From Hortaea werneckii (Eukaryota > Ascomycota > Dothideomycetes > Mycosphaerellales > Teratosphaeriaceae): a DNA stretch of 64,000 bases. Within the stretch, counting starts at the first letter, position 1, and each line of letters opens with the position of its first letter. Below the pieces are notes generated by a model that was not told where the DNA came from, searched no databases, and saw nothing but the letters and a program-made list of their open reading frames with translations. Shown one piece after another: positions 1 through 10,791 of this stretch. The DNA is taken from positions 682,001 through 746,000 of the forward strand of contig JBAOKB010000144.1 in NCBI GenBank assembly GCA_037044905.1. Reading direction: 5' to 3'. The position numbers and the translations under genes are program-made.

Positions 1-1207
1 ACGCGACGGGGGCTCGAAGATGGAGTCGATGTGGAACGGGACGCACGTTGGGCAAGTGTAGTGTGGTTAACGCCGCGATGGGACACGCGCACTCTGCGCA
101 GGTTGTGGTGGCTGCAAAGTGAAGGGAAGGTGTAGGCTCGACTGATGAAGCTTGACCGGAACCTTGAGGCTGATTGTGGACGGCCTCAGGCATGACTAAG
201 CAGGAAGCTGTCGACGAAGCTCACCTGCCCGGGCACCTTCATCATCCGTCGTGCCCAGTATTGCGTGTCAATGTATACATAGTACCTAGGTAACCCCGAA
301 TGCGTAGGGCCAATACACAGTGTCGTTTCACCCTTGCTGTGATTGCTCAAACTTCCTTCTATCCACGTTTATCGCCAACTGCAAGCGATGAATTAAGATA
401 TCGGACGTCCTTTGCAGCCCGGCCAAAGCCTTGTACCGGAGCCACTCTGCTGTCTCTTCCTCCAACGCGTCGCCAGACTTGCTGCACCGTACATGCTATG
501 CTGAGAATCGCAACGGTGCAACAAGAACTTGTCGCTGCAAACATGGTAGTGCCTAAAAGCGGCCCTAGATAGCCCGCCATTTCCTCCCCGACTTCTCTAC
601 GCGTCTTATGACAGTGATTGCAGTCACTTCGTCGGGGCGATGACCTCTTGTCTTTCCACTCGCACGACAGGGCAGTGATGGCAATTGAACTGTTTGGAGA
701 AACCTTAAGGTATGCTGCAGATCTAGCTCTTGCGAACGATTCTGGTCATCGAGCGACGCGTTTACCTGTACCATTTCAATGTCGCGTGAAGAAATTAGGA
801 CGATGCCTTGAGCCGAAAGTCAGAACGGATGCAGCTTGGACTTTCTATCATTGATCTTCAATTCTGTAGTCGAAGAGCGTACATTTAATGGTAGTACATG
901 CAGTGGGTACATGGTACGGTAGCAATTGCTGTGCAAACTTCACTTACTAAGCCCGCCACTACCCCGGTCTCATCCCGCCACTAGCCTATAGTCTGACAGG
1001 GAGTATAGATGCAAGATGATCGTTTGATACTAAGGCCATCCATTCGGGTACATTCATGCAGGCCGCGTGCGAGATGCAGTGCTGACTGGGCAGGCAGCAT
1101 ATGATGTGTCTGAAAGGAATGCCTTGGTGAAATTGCGGTCCAGTTGGTGACTCGAAGCATGGAGTACATGCGATCGAGTTAGGACAAGAGCACGAGATTC
1201 GTTTACA
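1..1207. other. Upstream intergenic region, no gene recognised
   Basis: Only short ORFs with no recognisable protein character are present. The stretch holds one copy of the TACCTAGGTA palindrome (283-292) and several GTACATG-like words around 890-925. The last few hundred bases presumably contain the promoter of the zinc-cluster regulator that follows. Confidence 0.6.
283..292. repeat. TACCTAGGTA palindrome, copy 1
   Basis: Exact 10-bp palindrome. The flanking bases ACATAG on the left are shared with the copy at 45098, so those two copies match over 16 bp. Function unknown. Confidence 0.6.
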
Positions 1208-4099
1208 ATGGCGGCAGAGGCGACATCAAGGACCGTACTTCCCAGTCACGACCAGCCGAGCGAAGATCGACCAGGCAGTCCGGTTTCGAAGTACGCGCCT
1301 TCCGACTTCCTGCGCCATCTACCTCCATCCACGGAAGGACCAAGCGATGCGCCGATACCGACATCGAATGAGGAGCCTTCGACTCAAACGAGTGCCCCGA
1401 CTCATACCGGACTCCCTCCGCGACCATTGATAGACGAGCATGGACGGGCTTTGAATCCAAGATCTTGCGTGACTTGCCGAAAACGCAAGGTAAAATGCGA
1501 CAGGCTATATCCATGTACCAACTGCAATAAGGCACATATCGAGTGTGTCTTTCCAGCACCAGGCAGGGCGCCGCGTAAGCCAAGAAAGCCCGGCGATGGG
1601 AGGGACAAGGAGCTCTTGGAGCGGCTTAGGAGGCTAGAAGGCGTAGTGAAGGGCATGGGCGTGGATATGCCGCCCGGATCAGAGGATAAGCAGAGTGGCG
1701 TGCATTCCGATGATAAGACGCCTGACGATGTAGATAGCAGGGTGACGAATCGCATCTACACTGCGAAGCCGAAGGAAAGAGAGCTAGAGAATGCCGGCGA
1801 CGACACCCATATGGGCTCAGAGCATTCCGAAGAGACAGAGCATCAAAAGAAGACAAGGTGGCTTGAGGAGCAGCAGCAAACAAGGTTTGAAAACCGTTTC
1901 GGCAGGCTGGTGATCAACGAAGGAAGATCGCGGTATATCAACAACTCATTTTGGGCAAATCTGAGCAACGAGGTAGAAGACCTTAAAGGCATCCTCAATC
2001 AGGACAGCGACGACGAGGACGAAGAGTTGCCCAATGCAGATGCAGGCTTGGACAACAACCACCAGGGCTGGGTCTTTGGCTTTAGCTCGCAGAATGTAGA
2101 CCTACTATCCTTGCACCCTCTGCCGAACCAGATTGTACATTATTGGGAGGCATATAAGGACCGAGTAGATCCACTGGTGAAGGTTCTGCACATACCGACG
2201 ATCGAAGGCACCATTCTCAGCGCCGCGTCCCATCTCACAAACCTTTCGAAGGGGTTCGAGACTCTGCTCTTTGCCATCTACTATGGTGCCACTACGTCCC
2301 TATCAGCACAAGACTGCCTGCTCAAATTCGGCGAAGAAAAGCCTATCCTGCTTTCGCGATATCGCTTTGCACTCGAGCAAGCCCTAGCGCGAGCCAACTT
2401 TCTCACGACTGAAGAAGCCGTCGTCCTCCAAGCCTTCGTCATCTTCCTTATCTGCCTGCGCCGTAACAACAACGCTCGCGTGATTTGGACTCTTACCGGC
2501 CTTGTCGTACGGATAGCACAGACCATAGGTATCCATCGAGATGGCTCGCACTTCGACCTACCACCTTTCGAGGTCGAAATGCGGCGACGGCTTTGGTGGC
2601 AAGTCTGTCTATTGGACATCCGTGCTAGCGAAGACCATGGCTGCGATCCAACTATTGTTGAGCAGTCCTTCGATACCCGCATGCCTCTCAACATCAACGA
2701 CGCCGACATCAAACCCGGTATGACCGAATTTCCTGCTGAGCGTCAAGGATGTACGGACATGTCATTCTGCCTTATCCGATTCGAGGTTGCGAACACGTTC
2801 CGGCGCATCAACTACGTGCCTCCGGGCGCCTCAAGACCATGTCAGGAGCATTTTGCATCCGTGACCTTAGAGGATAAAGAACGGTGGATCACGGAATGCC
2901 ACCAGCGGCTGGAAGAACGATACTTGAAGCATTGCGACATGAGCGTCCCGCTCTTTTGGGTCACGGCGACAGTGTCACGTTTGATGATGAGTAAGATGTG
3001 GCTGATGGTCTATCATCCTTTCCAGCGTCAGGACGGAGGTGCGAGCTTGCCTAGCGAGACCAAGGAGAAGCTTTTCATCACTAGCTTGGAGAACATCGAA
3101 TACGCCTTGCTCCTAGAGACCGAGGCGCGGACGATGAAATGGGGCTGGCTATTCCGAACTTATATGCAGTGGCACGCTCTAGCTTTCATGCTTTCAGAGC
3201 TGTGCCACCGGACATCTGGCGACTTAGTCGAACGGGCGTGGGTAGCGGTGGAGAAGTCAAGAGATGGTCGTTGGGGCGACGCGCTGGCCGACGACATCCG
3301 AGCTGGCCATCTCTGGCGTCCCCTCAAGAAGATTTACCGCAAAGCGAAAGAAGCTAGGATGCGCGGCTTGCAAGAAGAACAGGCTGCTGAGGCTCCGGCT
3401 CTGACCAGGAGATACAGCCCGAATGCCAACCCCATGTTTGGCCACCCAAGGCGTCCGCAGGTCACTAGAGCACCGCTGAGTGCCGCACAAGTCCAGAGGT
3501 TCATGCAAGGGCCCACTTACGGGCAGATGCCTTTAGATAAGCACGTCTTGCTGAAGAGCCCAAAGATCTCTGAGGCAGTGGGTAGTGCTGAGACAGATCC
3601 CATGGACATGGCTGGGCTAGAGAACGGTATAGAAAAGGCTCAGCAGAAGCAGGTGTCGCAGCAGCATAGTCTACCACTGCAGTTCGACGGCGTCGCACCG
3701 GTCTCTGGTAGTCACCCTTCATTCGTACCTGGTGCAGATGGGAGTGTTGATCCAACCGTTTCCTCTTCACTCTTCCCATCAACCAACAACATAGCATTCG
3801 GGACCTCTCCAAGTGCCTCTATGAACTTCCCACCCGCATCAGGATCAGGCTCGATGCCGCGACTGGACTCCATCGACTCCAACTTCGAACTAGACCCCAG
3901 CATCATGGATACATCAGGCCAGATGAACTGGGAGAATTGGGACCAGCTAGTGCGGCAATTCGGCATGGATGTCGACCAGACGTTCGATATCAGGGCCGAT
4001 ACTGCACCCGCGAACGGCTGGTCTAATGAGGACATGAACATGATGAGTATGAACGGCTTCAATTCGAAAATGGGCATGGGCGGTAGCGACTGGTTCTGA
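1208..4099 (+). CDS. Zn2Cys6 fungal-specific transcription factor
   Basis: An intronless 963-residue ORF starting at an ATG in an ACA-ATG-G context. Residues 87-113 form a binuclear zinc cluster with Cys87, 90, 97, 103, 106 and 113 (spacing C-X2-C-X6-C-X5-C-X2-C-X6-C) and the basic RKRKVKC core. It is followed by a basic linker and a predicted coiled segment (ELLERLRRLEGVV), usual for dimerisation in this family. The middle region (about 290-620) resembles the fungal-specific regulatory domain, with the typical RRRLWWQVCLLDIRASEDHG stretch near residue 460. The C-terminal 250 residues are S/P/G/M-rich and probably an activation arm. It is expected to be a nuclear, DNA-binding regulator. No biosynthetic cluster sits beside it, so targets cannot be inferred. 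Confidence 0.93.
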   Translation: MAAEATSRTVLPSHDQPSEDRPGSPVSKYAPSDFLRHLPPSTEGPSDAPIPTSNEEPSTQTSAPTHTGLPPRPLIDEHGRALNPRSCVTCRKRKVKCDRLYPCTNCNKAHIECVFPAPGRAPRKPRKPGDGRDKELLERLRRLEGVVKGMGVDMPPGSEDKQSGVHSDDKTPDDVDSRVTNRIYTAKPKERELENAGDDTHMGSEHSEETEHQKKTRWLEEQQQTRFENRFGRLVINEGRSRYINNSFWANLSNEVEDLKGILNQDSDDEDEELPNADAGLDNNHQGWVFGFSSQNVDLLSLHPLPNQIVHYWEAYKDRVDPLVKVLHIPTIEGTILSAASHLTNLSKGFETLLFAIYYGATTSLSAQDCLLKFGEEKPILLSRYRFALEQALARANFLTTEEAVVLQAFVIFLICLRRNNNARVIWTLTGLVVRIAQTIGIHRDGSHFDLPPFEVEMRRRLWWQVCLLDIRASEDHGCDPTIVEQSFDTRMPLNINDADIKPGMTEFPAERQGCTDMSFCLIRFEVANTFRRINYVPPGASRPCQEHFASVTLEDKERWITECHQRLEERYLKHCDMSVPLFWVTATVSRLMMSKMWLMVYHPFQRQDGGASLPSETKEKLFITSLENIEYALLLETEARTMKWGWLFRTYMQWHALAFMLSELCHRTSGDLVERAWVAVEKSRDGRWGDALADDIRAGHLWRPLKKIYRKAKEARMRGLQEEQAAEAPALTRRYSPNANPMFGHPRRPQVTRAPLSAAQVQRFMQGPTYGQMPLDKHVLLKSPKISEAVGSAETDPMDMAGLENGIEKAQQKQVSQQHSLPLQFDGVAPVSGSHPSFVPGADGSVDPTVSSSLFPSTNNIAFGTSPSASMNFPPASGSGSMPRLDSIDSNFELDPSIMDTSGQMNWENWDQLVRQFGMDVDQTFDIRADTAPANGWSNEDMNMMSMNGFNSKMGMGGSDWF

Positions 4100-5063
4100 T
4101 AAAGTGGCGATGGGCGGTGCGGAGACGAGGTGTATTGTTTGTACTATGATATCCATGAACTTCCATACTGATGGCTTTCTATCGAAAATATCCCTTTCAA
4201 ATCGCATATGCGAAGGATAGACTCGGAATTGCTATCTGAACTACATCCACCAAGTTCGGCCTCAGCACCTGGTGTGCCGGATTACACTCTACTTTCTACT
4301 TCGATCCATGCTCACTTAGACTCAGATCTTCCATAGAGGTAATCGTGCGTCGCTCATACCCACGGGCCAAACCGCCTGAACCTCGCAGAAATGTGCCTCT
4401 CTTGTCGACGGAAAAGGCATTGGGCGCTAGGTACAGTGCCCGCATCGACTTCACGAAGCGGATCGAATTTGGCGCAATAGACGCCTTTGCCTCGCTGCTC
4501 GGCTGCTCGGCACTGTTTTACGTTGTCCAGTGCGGTATCACAGATAAGGGCTTGGGGCTGTCGCATACGATGATGAAGTGGTCCCAGTAGCACACGTATC
4601 AATCAACAGGGGTGGAATTTGGATGCCTTGCCTAATCCACGCTGCCCAGAGGCGGCGTTTGGAGGTTGAGTTGCTGGTTTGGTAAGCTATTCGACGCGGT
4701 TGACCTGAATTGACTCTGAATGGTCAGTATTCGATCTGCGATGAGGCGGGCGTTGAGTGTTATCCTCGAAGTTTGATTGTGACAAATGCGCAGCCAATCC
4801 AAGAGGGATTAATAGTAGAGGCAAGCAAAGAGCTCATTGATCGATCTTGATAAGGATATAGCGGCGAACGAGGAAGACGTACTCTAGACTACGAGGTATT
4901 AACAAAATCTTAAAGTTCACTGAAACGATCAGGTCATGGGCACGATTTGAATGCCACAGCATTGATCTCGAAGCTATTTCCGTCCCCATGACCACCGGCA
5001 CTATGTTTTCACAACCTTTGGAACCGCACCGACTTCCACTGCCTACCTCCGTCATCACTGATA
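4100..5063. other. Intergenic region with one small Cys-rich ORF
   Basis: Apart from the small minus-strand ORF at 4354-4566 nothing recognisable is seen. The first 100 bases after the regulator's stop are probably its 3' UTR. Confidence 0.5.
4354..4566 (-). CDS. Small Cys-containing protein, possible degenerate paralogue of 5064-5312
   Basis: A 70-residue reading frame from the ATG at 4566. It shares an ordered pattern with the neighbouring ORF at 5064-5312: CDT, then C-x2-A-x-QRG, a second Cys, the tetrapeptide VDAG, a Pro and a final Cys. The C-terminal third differs and is Arg-rich. No signal peptide or membrane segment is visible, and there is no zinc-finger spacing I can name. The match is short and found by eye, so this could be a decayed copy or a chance ORF; the plus strand is also open here for 81 codons. 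Confidence 0.3.
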   Translation of the reverse strand: MRQPQALICDTALDNVKQCRAAEQRGKGVYCAKFDPLREVDAGTVPSAQCLFRRQERHISARFRRFGPWV

Positions 5064-5312
5064 TCAAGCCCCTGGATAATTATAGCCACGATTCAAGCCG
5101 TGCAAAGCCTCTTCGAATTCTTGGTTGCGAATGCACTCGCCACAATGCTCGGGAGGTATAGCGCCCGCGTCGACTACGAATGACTGCAGTCGATCACACC
5201 ACTCCCCGCGCTGCTGCGCCATTGGACAGGGGACTACTGGTCCCATTTCCCGGTATACGATGTGCTCGTGCTCGGTGTCGCATACGACTTCCAGGATGTC
5301 TTGTTGGCACAT
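5064..5312 (-). CDS. Small Cys/His-containing protein of unknown function
   Basis: An 82-residue ORF with a good start context (GCC-ATG-T). Its centre reads PCPMAQQRGEWC, then VVDAG, then HCGEC, an arrangement of paired cysteines suggesting metal binding or disulfides. I recall small dothideomycete proteins of this general style (C...GRWC...C-x2-C), but cannot name a family or function. No signal peptide is visible, so it is not an obvious secreted effector. It lies in tandem with a related, less complete ORF at 4354-4566. Confidence 0.45.
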   Translation of the reverse strand: MCQQDILEVVCDTEHEHIVYREMGPVVPCPMAQQRGEWCDRLQSFVVDAGAIPPEHCGECIRNQEFEEALHGLNRGYNYPGA

Positions 5313-6263
5313 GGCTAGATGGGGTTGAGAGAAGTTAGAACTAATCCCTGGTTTGTCCTTGTAGAGTGAGTACCTAGGTATGGGGTGGAAGTACTTTATC
5401 CCTCGAAATTGGATACTGGCTGCTGTGTCTGGTTCAAGTGGATCAGTCGTGAAAACTGATCGATGAAGTGGCGAGAACTCGGTTTGCTAGGGCTTGTTGG
5501 CCATGGGAGAAGCCTCATGGAGTCTTTTATACTTGATCCAGGCAGAATACTCGTCACTGGCACATACATTGACCATAGTGATGAGCGAGCAAAAGATGTA
5601 TACAGGAGTCCGGAGCGAGTTCATGGGAGACTCGTAGTTAACACTAGCAATTCCAAGACATACCGATGCATCGTGTGAGAGTCATACCAGATCTGATCTT
5701 CACCAGATAACTTCCTCGACCCTATTCTATGAAGACCTAGCGGCGTGATCAATATTTTACTGTTGCCGTTACTGTTTGATGGATTTTCCGGCTAAGAGAC
5801 GTCGATTGGGTCTTCTAGCGTCGTGATTGCCAAAGCATTGAAATAGACATTCATGAGGGCGGCAAACATCCGTCCACAGAGTATGTAAAGGGCACCCTCC
5901 GGCAGCGAAAGCTCTGTTGACAGCTGTCGCGCTGAAAGGGTACACTCCATCCACTTTACCTCCGCCTCCCAGAGCTTCGCGCTCATCAACACCTGTCCTG
6001 CACTCAGCGAGAGAGGAGTGCGGAACGGTCTAGAGTCATGCTTTCTCTAGTCAGACATTCAATCATTGTGACGGTGATGCGGTTGTAGCAGAAGTTCCAG
6101 GGGGAAGTATCAACGGTCTCTCAATTGAGGACAAAAGTCTCAAGTCAAAGTACACACGCTATCACATACGCCGTCCAACGCCAACGCTAACAAGCATTTC
6201 AACCTTTCCTCGTCCCTTTAGCCAGTCTCAAGCACCATGCTAATAACAATCTGACCGCACCAC
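5313..6263. other. Intergenic region, nothing recognised
   Basis: It contains a TACCTAGGTA copy at 5371-5380, which lies about 60 bp upstream of the small ORF's start and may be in its promoter. The rest has only short ORFs. The segment near 6100-6263 lies downstream of RPC34 and probably carries its 3' UTR. Confidence 0.5.
5371..5380. repeat. TACCTAGGTA palindrome, copy 2
   Basis: Exact 10-bp palindrome about 60 bp upstream of the start of the small minus-strand ORF ending at 5064. Confidence 0.6.
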
Positions 6264-7406
6264 TCAGTTACCACCGCCCTCGATCCACTTCGCCCAATAC
6301 GTGCAGCTCCCGGCATTGATCGGACCTCCTTCACTGCACAGATCAAAGACAGGACACTTGCCACAAGGCGCCTGAGTCAACCCGTTCCCTGGTCCGTCGA
6401 TGCCATCTTCCTCATCGCCTCCGTATCCCGGCGGCTTGAAGCTGACGCCTCGCACGGTGCGATATCCGTCACCGATCCTTTCGAGCCGGTCGTCCCAGAC
6501 TAGTGTGTCGATCACCTGCTGGATCTCAGCCACGGTGAGCTGGGCGGCTTTCGAAGCCCGGATGGCGTCGGTAGTCGTGATGAAAGTGTGGATGTTTTCC
6601 GCGGTCGGGTAGGAGCGCGAGTAGGCTGGGTAAGCAAGCTGTGTGACGATCTCGACGATGGGATCTTCGTCGCCATAGCGGGAGTGCTTGCGAGGCGCAT
6701 CTTCAATATCCGCAGTTGCGGGCCGCTTGCGCTTTCTGCTGCTGTTGGGAGATGCGGCGGGATCGTCCTCCGCTGGTGCTGGCGAGGTCTCCCGCCTGAC
6801 CTTGCGCGGTTTCGTGTCCGACCAGCTTTGCATCCGGACGTGGAAGATGATGAGGTTGCTAAGCTCTTCGATCAAACTCTCATCCAGGTCTCCTGCGTCG
6901 AAGAAGGAACCTCCGGTTACATCGTCCGAGGGCACGAGATGAAACAGCATGTATGTTTTCTGCGCTGGTGCCCTCACGTTCTTAATGCTCTTGATCAACC
7001 GTTGGTTCTCTAGCTTCGTCATCGTCTTCTGCACCGTGCCCGGGTTGATGTTCGTCCTCTTCTTCAGATCCTTCAGCCATATCCCCTTTTGATGCGCATC
7101 CTCGACATGGCTGTACACCATCTTCTCCTCCGAATTCAGAAGCGTGATCGCTTTAGCGGCATCTCGTGGTCTAGTGCTCCAGCACAGTGCGCGGTCCAGC
7201 TTGGAGATTCGGAGGAGCGAGTGGTTGGTCAGTTCCTGGACCAGCGGCATGAGTTCTTTGACATCTTTCGAGCTCTCGTTGGCGAGGCTCTGAATATCCG
7301 ATTGGAAGAACACTTTGCGCATGCCCTCGCCTGAGGCATGGGCTGCAGCAAGCATCGTGGTGTAGAGCTGGTCCGCATCGTCGGAGATCTTGACGAGACT
7401 TGCCAT
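6264..7406 (-). CDS. RPC34: RNA polymerase III subunit RPC6 (RPC34)
   Basis: Intact intronless 380-residue protein starting at the ATG at 7406. It is the C34 subunit of Pol III, part of the C82/C34/C31 subcomplex that contacts TFIIIB and opens promoters of tRNA and 5S genes. The first 90 residues form a winged-helix domain (LMPLVQELTNHSLLRISKLD) and a second winged helix follows (IWLKDLKKRTNINPGTVQKT, about 105-150). The C-terminus carries four cysteines, CGKCPVFDLC then GSC followed by YWAKW, which in the human orthologue bind a 4Fe-4S cluster. An acidic/basic low-complexity linker (about 200-235) separates the two parts and is lineage-specific. Length fits the family. It is divergently arranged with the membrane protein at 8522. 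Confidence 0.96.
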   Translation of the reverse strand: MASLVKISDDADQLYTTMLAAAHASGEGMRKVFFQSDIQSLANESSKDVKELMPLVQELTNHSLLRISKLDRALCWSTRPRDAAKAITLLNSEEKMVYSHVEDAHQKGIWLKDLKKRTNINPGTVQKTMTKLENQRLIKSIKNVRAPAQKTYMLFHLVPSDDVTGGSFFDAGDLDESLIEELSNLIIFHVRMQSWSDTKPRKVRRETSPAPAEDDPAASPNSSRKRKRPATADIEDAPRKHSRYGDEDPIVEIVTQLAYPAYSRSYPTAENIHTFITTTDAIRASKAAQLTVAEIQQVIDTLVWDDRLERIGDGYRTVRGVSFKPPGYGGDEEDGIDGPGNGLTQAPCGKCPVFDLCSEGGPINAGSCTYWAKWIEGGGN

Positions 7407-8521
7407 GGCGGGCAGCGGAAGGTTGGTCCCTTATACTATCGATCGATCATGGAGCGAGTACTGTGCCGATTGCCCTCAACTCTTACAGGCGTGTACAGGC
7501 CAAAGTTGTGTGTCATGCAAAGGATGTCGCATGAAAACTGATGCAGCCCATTCAGTCAAAGTGAAGCCCAAAAGTTCAGACCCCACGCCCGGCTAGCGAG
7601 ACAAGCATGGCGGGAGCCAGCAGCTTCGGCCCGCCGCCTACATGTCCAAACTCGTGGAGGCTGTCAGCTGAATTCCATTCCGTTTCCAGCACCCAAACAG
7701 CATATTTACTACATGCTTCCTGGCTAATCGGCTTTGATACTTCAAATAGGTCTCGAGTGAGACTGCTCTGGATTTCCTATGCTTTTATGACGCAATTTCA
7801 AGCAGACCCAGTGACCCAGATCAGTTCGCAAAGATGTGTTTTGGAATGGCGGGAGGAAATCTACCAACATGATTCAACCTGATCCAACGCCACAACGCCC
7901 GGCAGCGGCCTTTGACAAGCCAAAGCATATTGCTATACTCGGCGAAGCGTGTCGTCGCTGCGACGCTGCTGGACATGTCTGCGAGTAAGAAAAGATGGGG
8001 CTCAGCATCTGCCATGTGGCCATCTATTTAGGGCTTACAGAGCTCCACCTCGCTAAGCCTTGATCTCACTCAGCCTTCCCACTTCCAGGTTAGTCAGGTC
8101 ATGGACAGTACCAACACCTGCCCTTCTTGCCTTCGAAGGAACAGAATTAGACCAGGCCCCCCATGTGGCCTGCATCGACACAGCATCCTTCTCGTGGTGC
8201 CCTTAGCCCGAAGGATTTTCGGATGTAAAATCGTGCGCTGTGCTCGTGCAGAGCCTACCGCAATGTCGAGAGCTTTCAGTAGGTACATATCCATCTCCTG
8301 ACTCTTCGCTACACAGTTCTGCACAGTTTCGCCTATTCACTGCAACTAGAGCTGTCGCTACAGGGCAGAAGATATTTTGGCGGACAGACCGAGAACCACA
8401 GCAACCCTCACCTCAGCTGCGCCCCCATCAGAGCTTGGCCCAATCAGTCCAACATTAGTCTTTGACAACCGTATATTATTCCATCTGGTCGTGTCAGCTT
8501 TCATTGTGAACAGAGAAAACA
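7407..8521. other. Divergent intergenic region
   Basis: It separates RPC34 (minus) from the four-span membrane protein (plus) and must hold both promoters. A CCAAT word lies near 8440, about 80 bp before the plus-strand ATG. No convincing gene is seen; short plus-strand ORFs at 7390-7596 and 8101-8301 lack family resemblance. Confidence 0.5.
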
Positions 8522-9337
8522 ATGCACCCCACCACCTCGCAAGTCAATTACTCCTACCTCCGCTCCCAGGACAGCAGTCACTACACTCCACGGCATCACA
8601 ATCCCTACTGGAAAGATGCACTCCATCACCAAAGCCGCATCGCTCTCAGCGTTGCCCTAGCAATTCTCATGCTCGCCGCCGGTCTCGAGCTGGCAAGCAT
8701 CAGCAGCATGGTCTACTGGCTGCACTACCGCGCCGGCCAGGACTTCACCATAGCCTACCAAGACAGCACCTTCAGTCTGCACGGGAAACCCGAGAACTTA
8801 TTAGTCGATCAGGGCCATACCTCCAACGGAGCAGCAGGAACAGCATTCGTACTGGTCTCACTGCTCGGCTTCGTCGCCCTCGCGCTCAGAAGCCGGAGGT
8901 ATCCCGGGACTTTCAGCCGGTTTCTTTACAGCTTCTGGCTGGCCATGACGGTCCTCTCTGCCCTTCTATCCATCGCGGCGCTGGTTTATACGTTTGTCAT
9001 TACATACCAGCATGACGGCCAGAGCATCGATGTCTCCCTGGCTAGTACGTTGGATAACCGTCCCTATCCGGATTACCATGCGTATCCGCTCGAGAGCTGG
9101 ACGCCGGAGAACTGGTTCGCTGCTGTGCTTCGGCTGGACTTGGCGAAGCAGAGCGAGAGGAATGATATTGAGTTGCATTTGGTTGTTATGAAGGTGTGGA
9201 AGTGGAATCTCATTCCGCTCACGGTGTTAGGGGTGGTTGTTGTTGTTCTTGCTTTTGTGGAAAAGAATGCCAGGGAGCGCAGGGAAAGGAGAGTTCTTAT
9301 GGGTGTTGGGCGGGAGCAGAAGAGAGTCAGCGTCTAG
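8522..9337 (+). CDS. Four-span integral membrane protein of unknown function
   Basis: Intact 271-residue ORF, no intron. Four hydrophobic segments are visible: about 40-68 (IALSVALAILMLAAGLELAS), 100-120, 135-162 (WLAMTVLSALLSIAALVYTF) and 226-246 (PLTVLGVVVVVLAFVE). A long polar loop lies between segments 3 and 4 and carries WTPENWF, a short acidic/basic helix and then VWKWNLIPL just before the last span. That arrangement occurs in a fungal membrane-protein group I recognise only as conserved and uncharacterised. The short charged tail (RERRERR) is probably cytosolic. MARVEL- or SUR7-like topology is possible, but no diagnostic motif supports it. Confidence 0.75.
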   Translation: MHPTTSQVNYSYLRSQDSSHYTPRHHNPYWKDALHHQSRIALSVALAILMLAAGLELASISSMVYWLHYRAGQDFTIAYQDSTFSLHGKPENLLVDQGHTSNGAAGTAFVLVSLLGFVALALRSRRYPGTFSRFLYSFWLAMTVLSALLSIAALVYTFVITYQHDGQSIDVSLASTLDNRPYPDYHAYPLESWTPENWFAAVLRLDLAKQSERNDIELHLVVMKVWKWNLIPLTVLGVVVVVLAFVEKNARERRERRVLMGVGREQKRVSV

Positions 9338-10791
9338 GACTCCGTTGTTGAATTGTAACATGCTGATCAGTTGGGTTTGGCGAGGCGTTTAGGGGCTGGC
9401 TTGCGCTCTTTGCTTCATGCTTGTCGATACCCTTGTGCTGGGGAAAGGAGTTCATCATCTGTTCATACAGCGGCTGCCGCAGGTTTGATCGGCGTCAGGG
9501 TATTTGTGTAGTTGTTAGCCAACCATCAAGCTTCACTGCAACGACTGGTGAACCCTGGGTTTGTGCCAATGGTTTGGGAAAACACTAAGCTCATGGCGAA
9601 GAACCTTATGTAGAGAACTTGATATCGGCCGCGACCTGAATGTGTGAACAAAGATGTTCGCATGGCCCGCATGTTCAAAAAACCTCAGACATTGTGATCT
9701 GGTGAACGCATGTTCTGGGTCTTGATTGCGCATGCGCATGCGCAACCGCTATTGATAGCATTGACCACAGACCAGGGGGAGGGCTGCTGCTCAGCGGTCT
9801 GTCCACCATGTTCCGAGCAATCTGGCAGTCGCGCGGCGGTGCTATGTCAATCTTATAGCTCCCAAATTTGAGTCAACTAAATAGCCATAATATTGTGCCG
9901 TCTTGTGTATTTTAACATGTTCAGCGCCAACGGCCTCCAAATCATACCAACGTTGCGAACAAGCCGTCCCTCAAAAGGTATGTGGTCTAGAAGCTTTGGA
10001 TTGGCTCCACTCCAACTACGGGCCGCCTCAGCGTTCCGCTGCCGCCACAGCTTAATTTCCGACCCGCTTCTTCTACTATAGCTTCGATGTCCTTCAAACA
10101 CTCTTGAACAAACCCTTCCGCAGTCAGAAGGGCAAATTATGACAATGCAGAAAAAAATGCAAAGGCAGCAGGCACATTCAAATTGGAATATTGAGAGCGA
10201 CGTCGTAGCAAGGCTGGTAAAACCAGTGGCCGACGAAACAGCATGCAGGATCGCCAAATATCCACCATGCATGCGACCTTAGCGCACCCTATTCGTGTCG
10301 CAGGGAATATAATGCTCGACATTGGTCCAAGCGCAACATTATGCGAGATCCCCCCGTGCCAGTTAGGAAAACACCAATAGTCGTAGCGCTCCCAATTTCC
10401 ACGACGCATCATCCTACGCCTCACTTGATAGCAGGTTCTAAGTCAACAAACATTGTCCCTTGAGCCTTTCGCACTCACTCCTTTGTGCAAGCTCATAGTC
10501 ATTCATTTTTACCCTACCAGTCGCGCTCTCTACAAATTCGCAAGCCTTACAGTAGCTGTTGTTTCAAGACGATCAGGAGAGCCCTGCCAGACGCTAATTC
10601 CATACCCGCATTCCTGAGCAAGCCATTTCGAGGGGAAGCCCGCCACATCTGGAGACTGGGCAGTGTTGACGAATAAATAATCACACTACCTGCCACTGCC
10701 ACCGCAACGAGAACCGAAGGAGAGTATAACATTTGGAAGCGGCAAATAAACCACCAACTCGAAAAGAAATCCGAAACTTGCCCATCGCAAA
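9338..10791. other. Intergenic region with a 20-bp palindrome
   Basis: It contains the palindrome at 9726-9745 and otherwise only short, unconvincing ORFs on both strands. The last 200 bp presumably hold the promoter of the small spliced gene at 10792. Confidence 0.5.
9726..9745. repeat. 20-bp perfect palindrome of overlapping TGCGCA units
   Basis: Three TGCGCA hexamers follow one another, flanked by T and A, giving a perfect 20-bp inverted repeat whose central 18 bp strictly alternate pyrimidine and purine. It could be a dimeric protein-binding site or a Z-DNA-prone element. No function is known. Confidence 0.6.
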
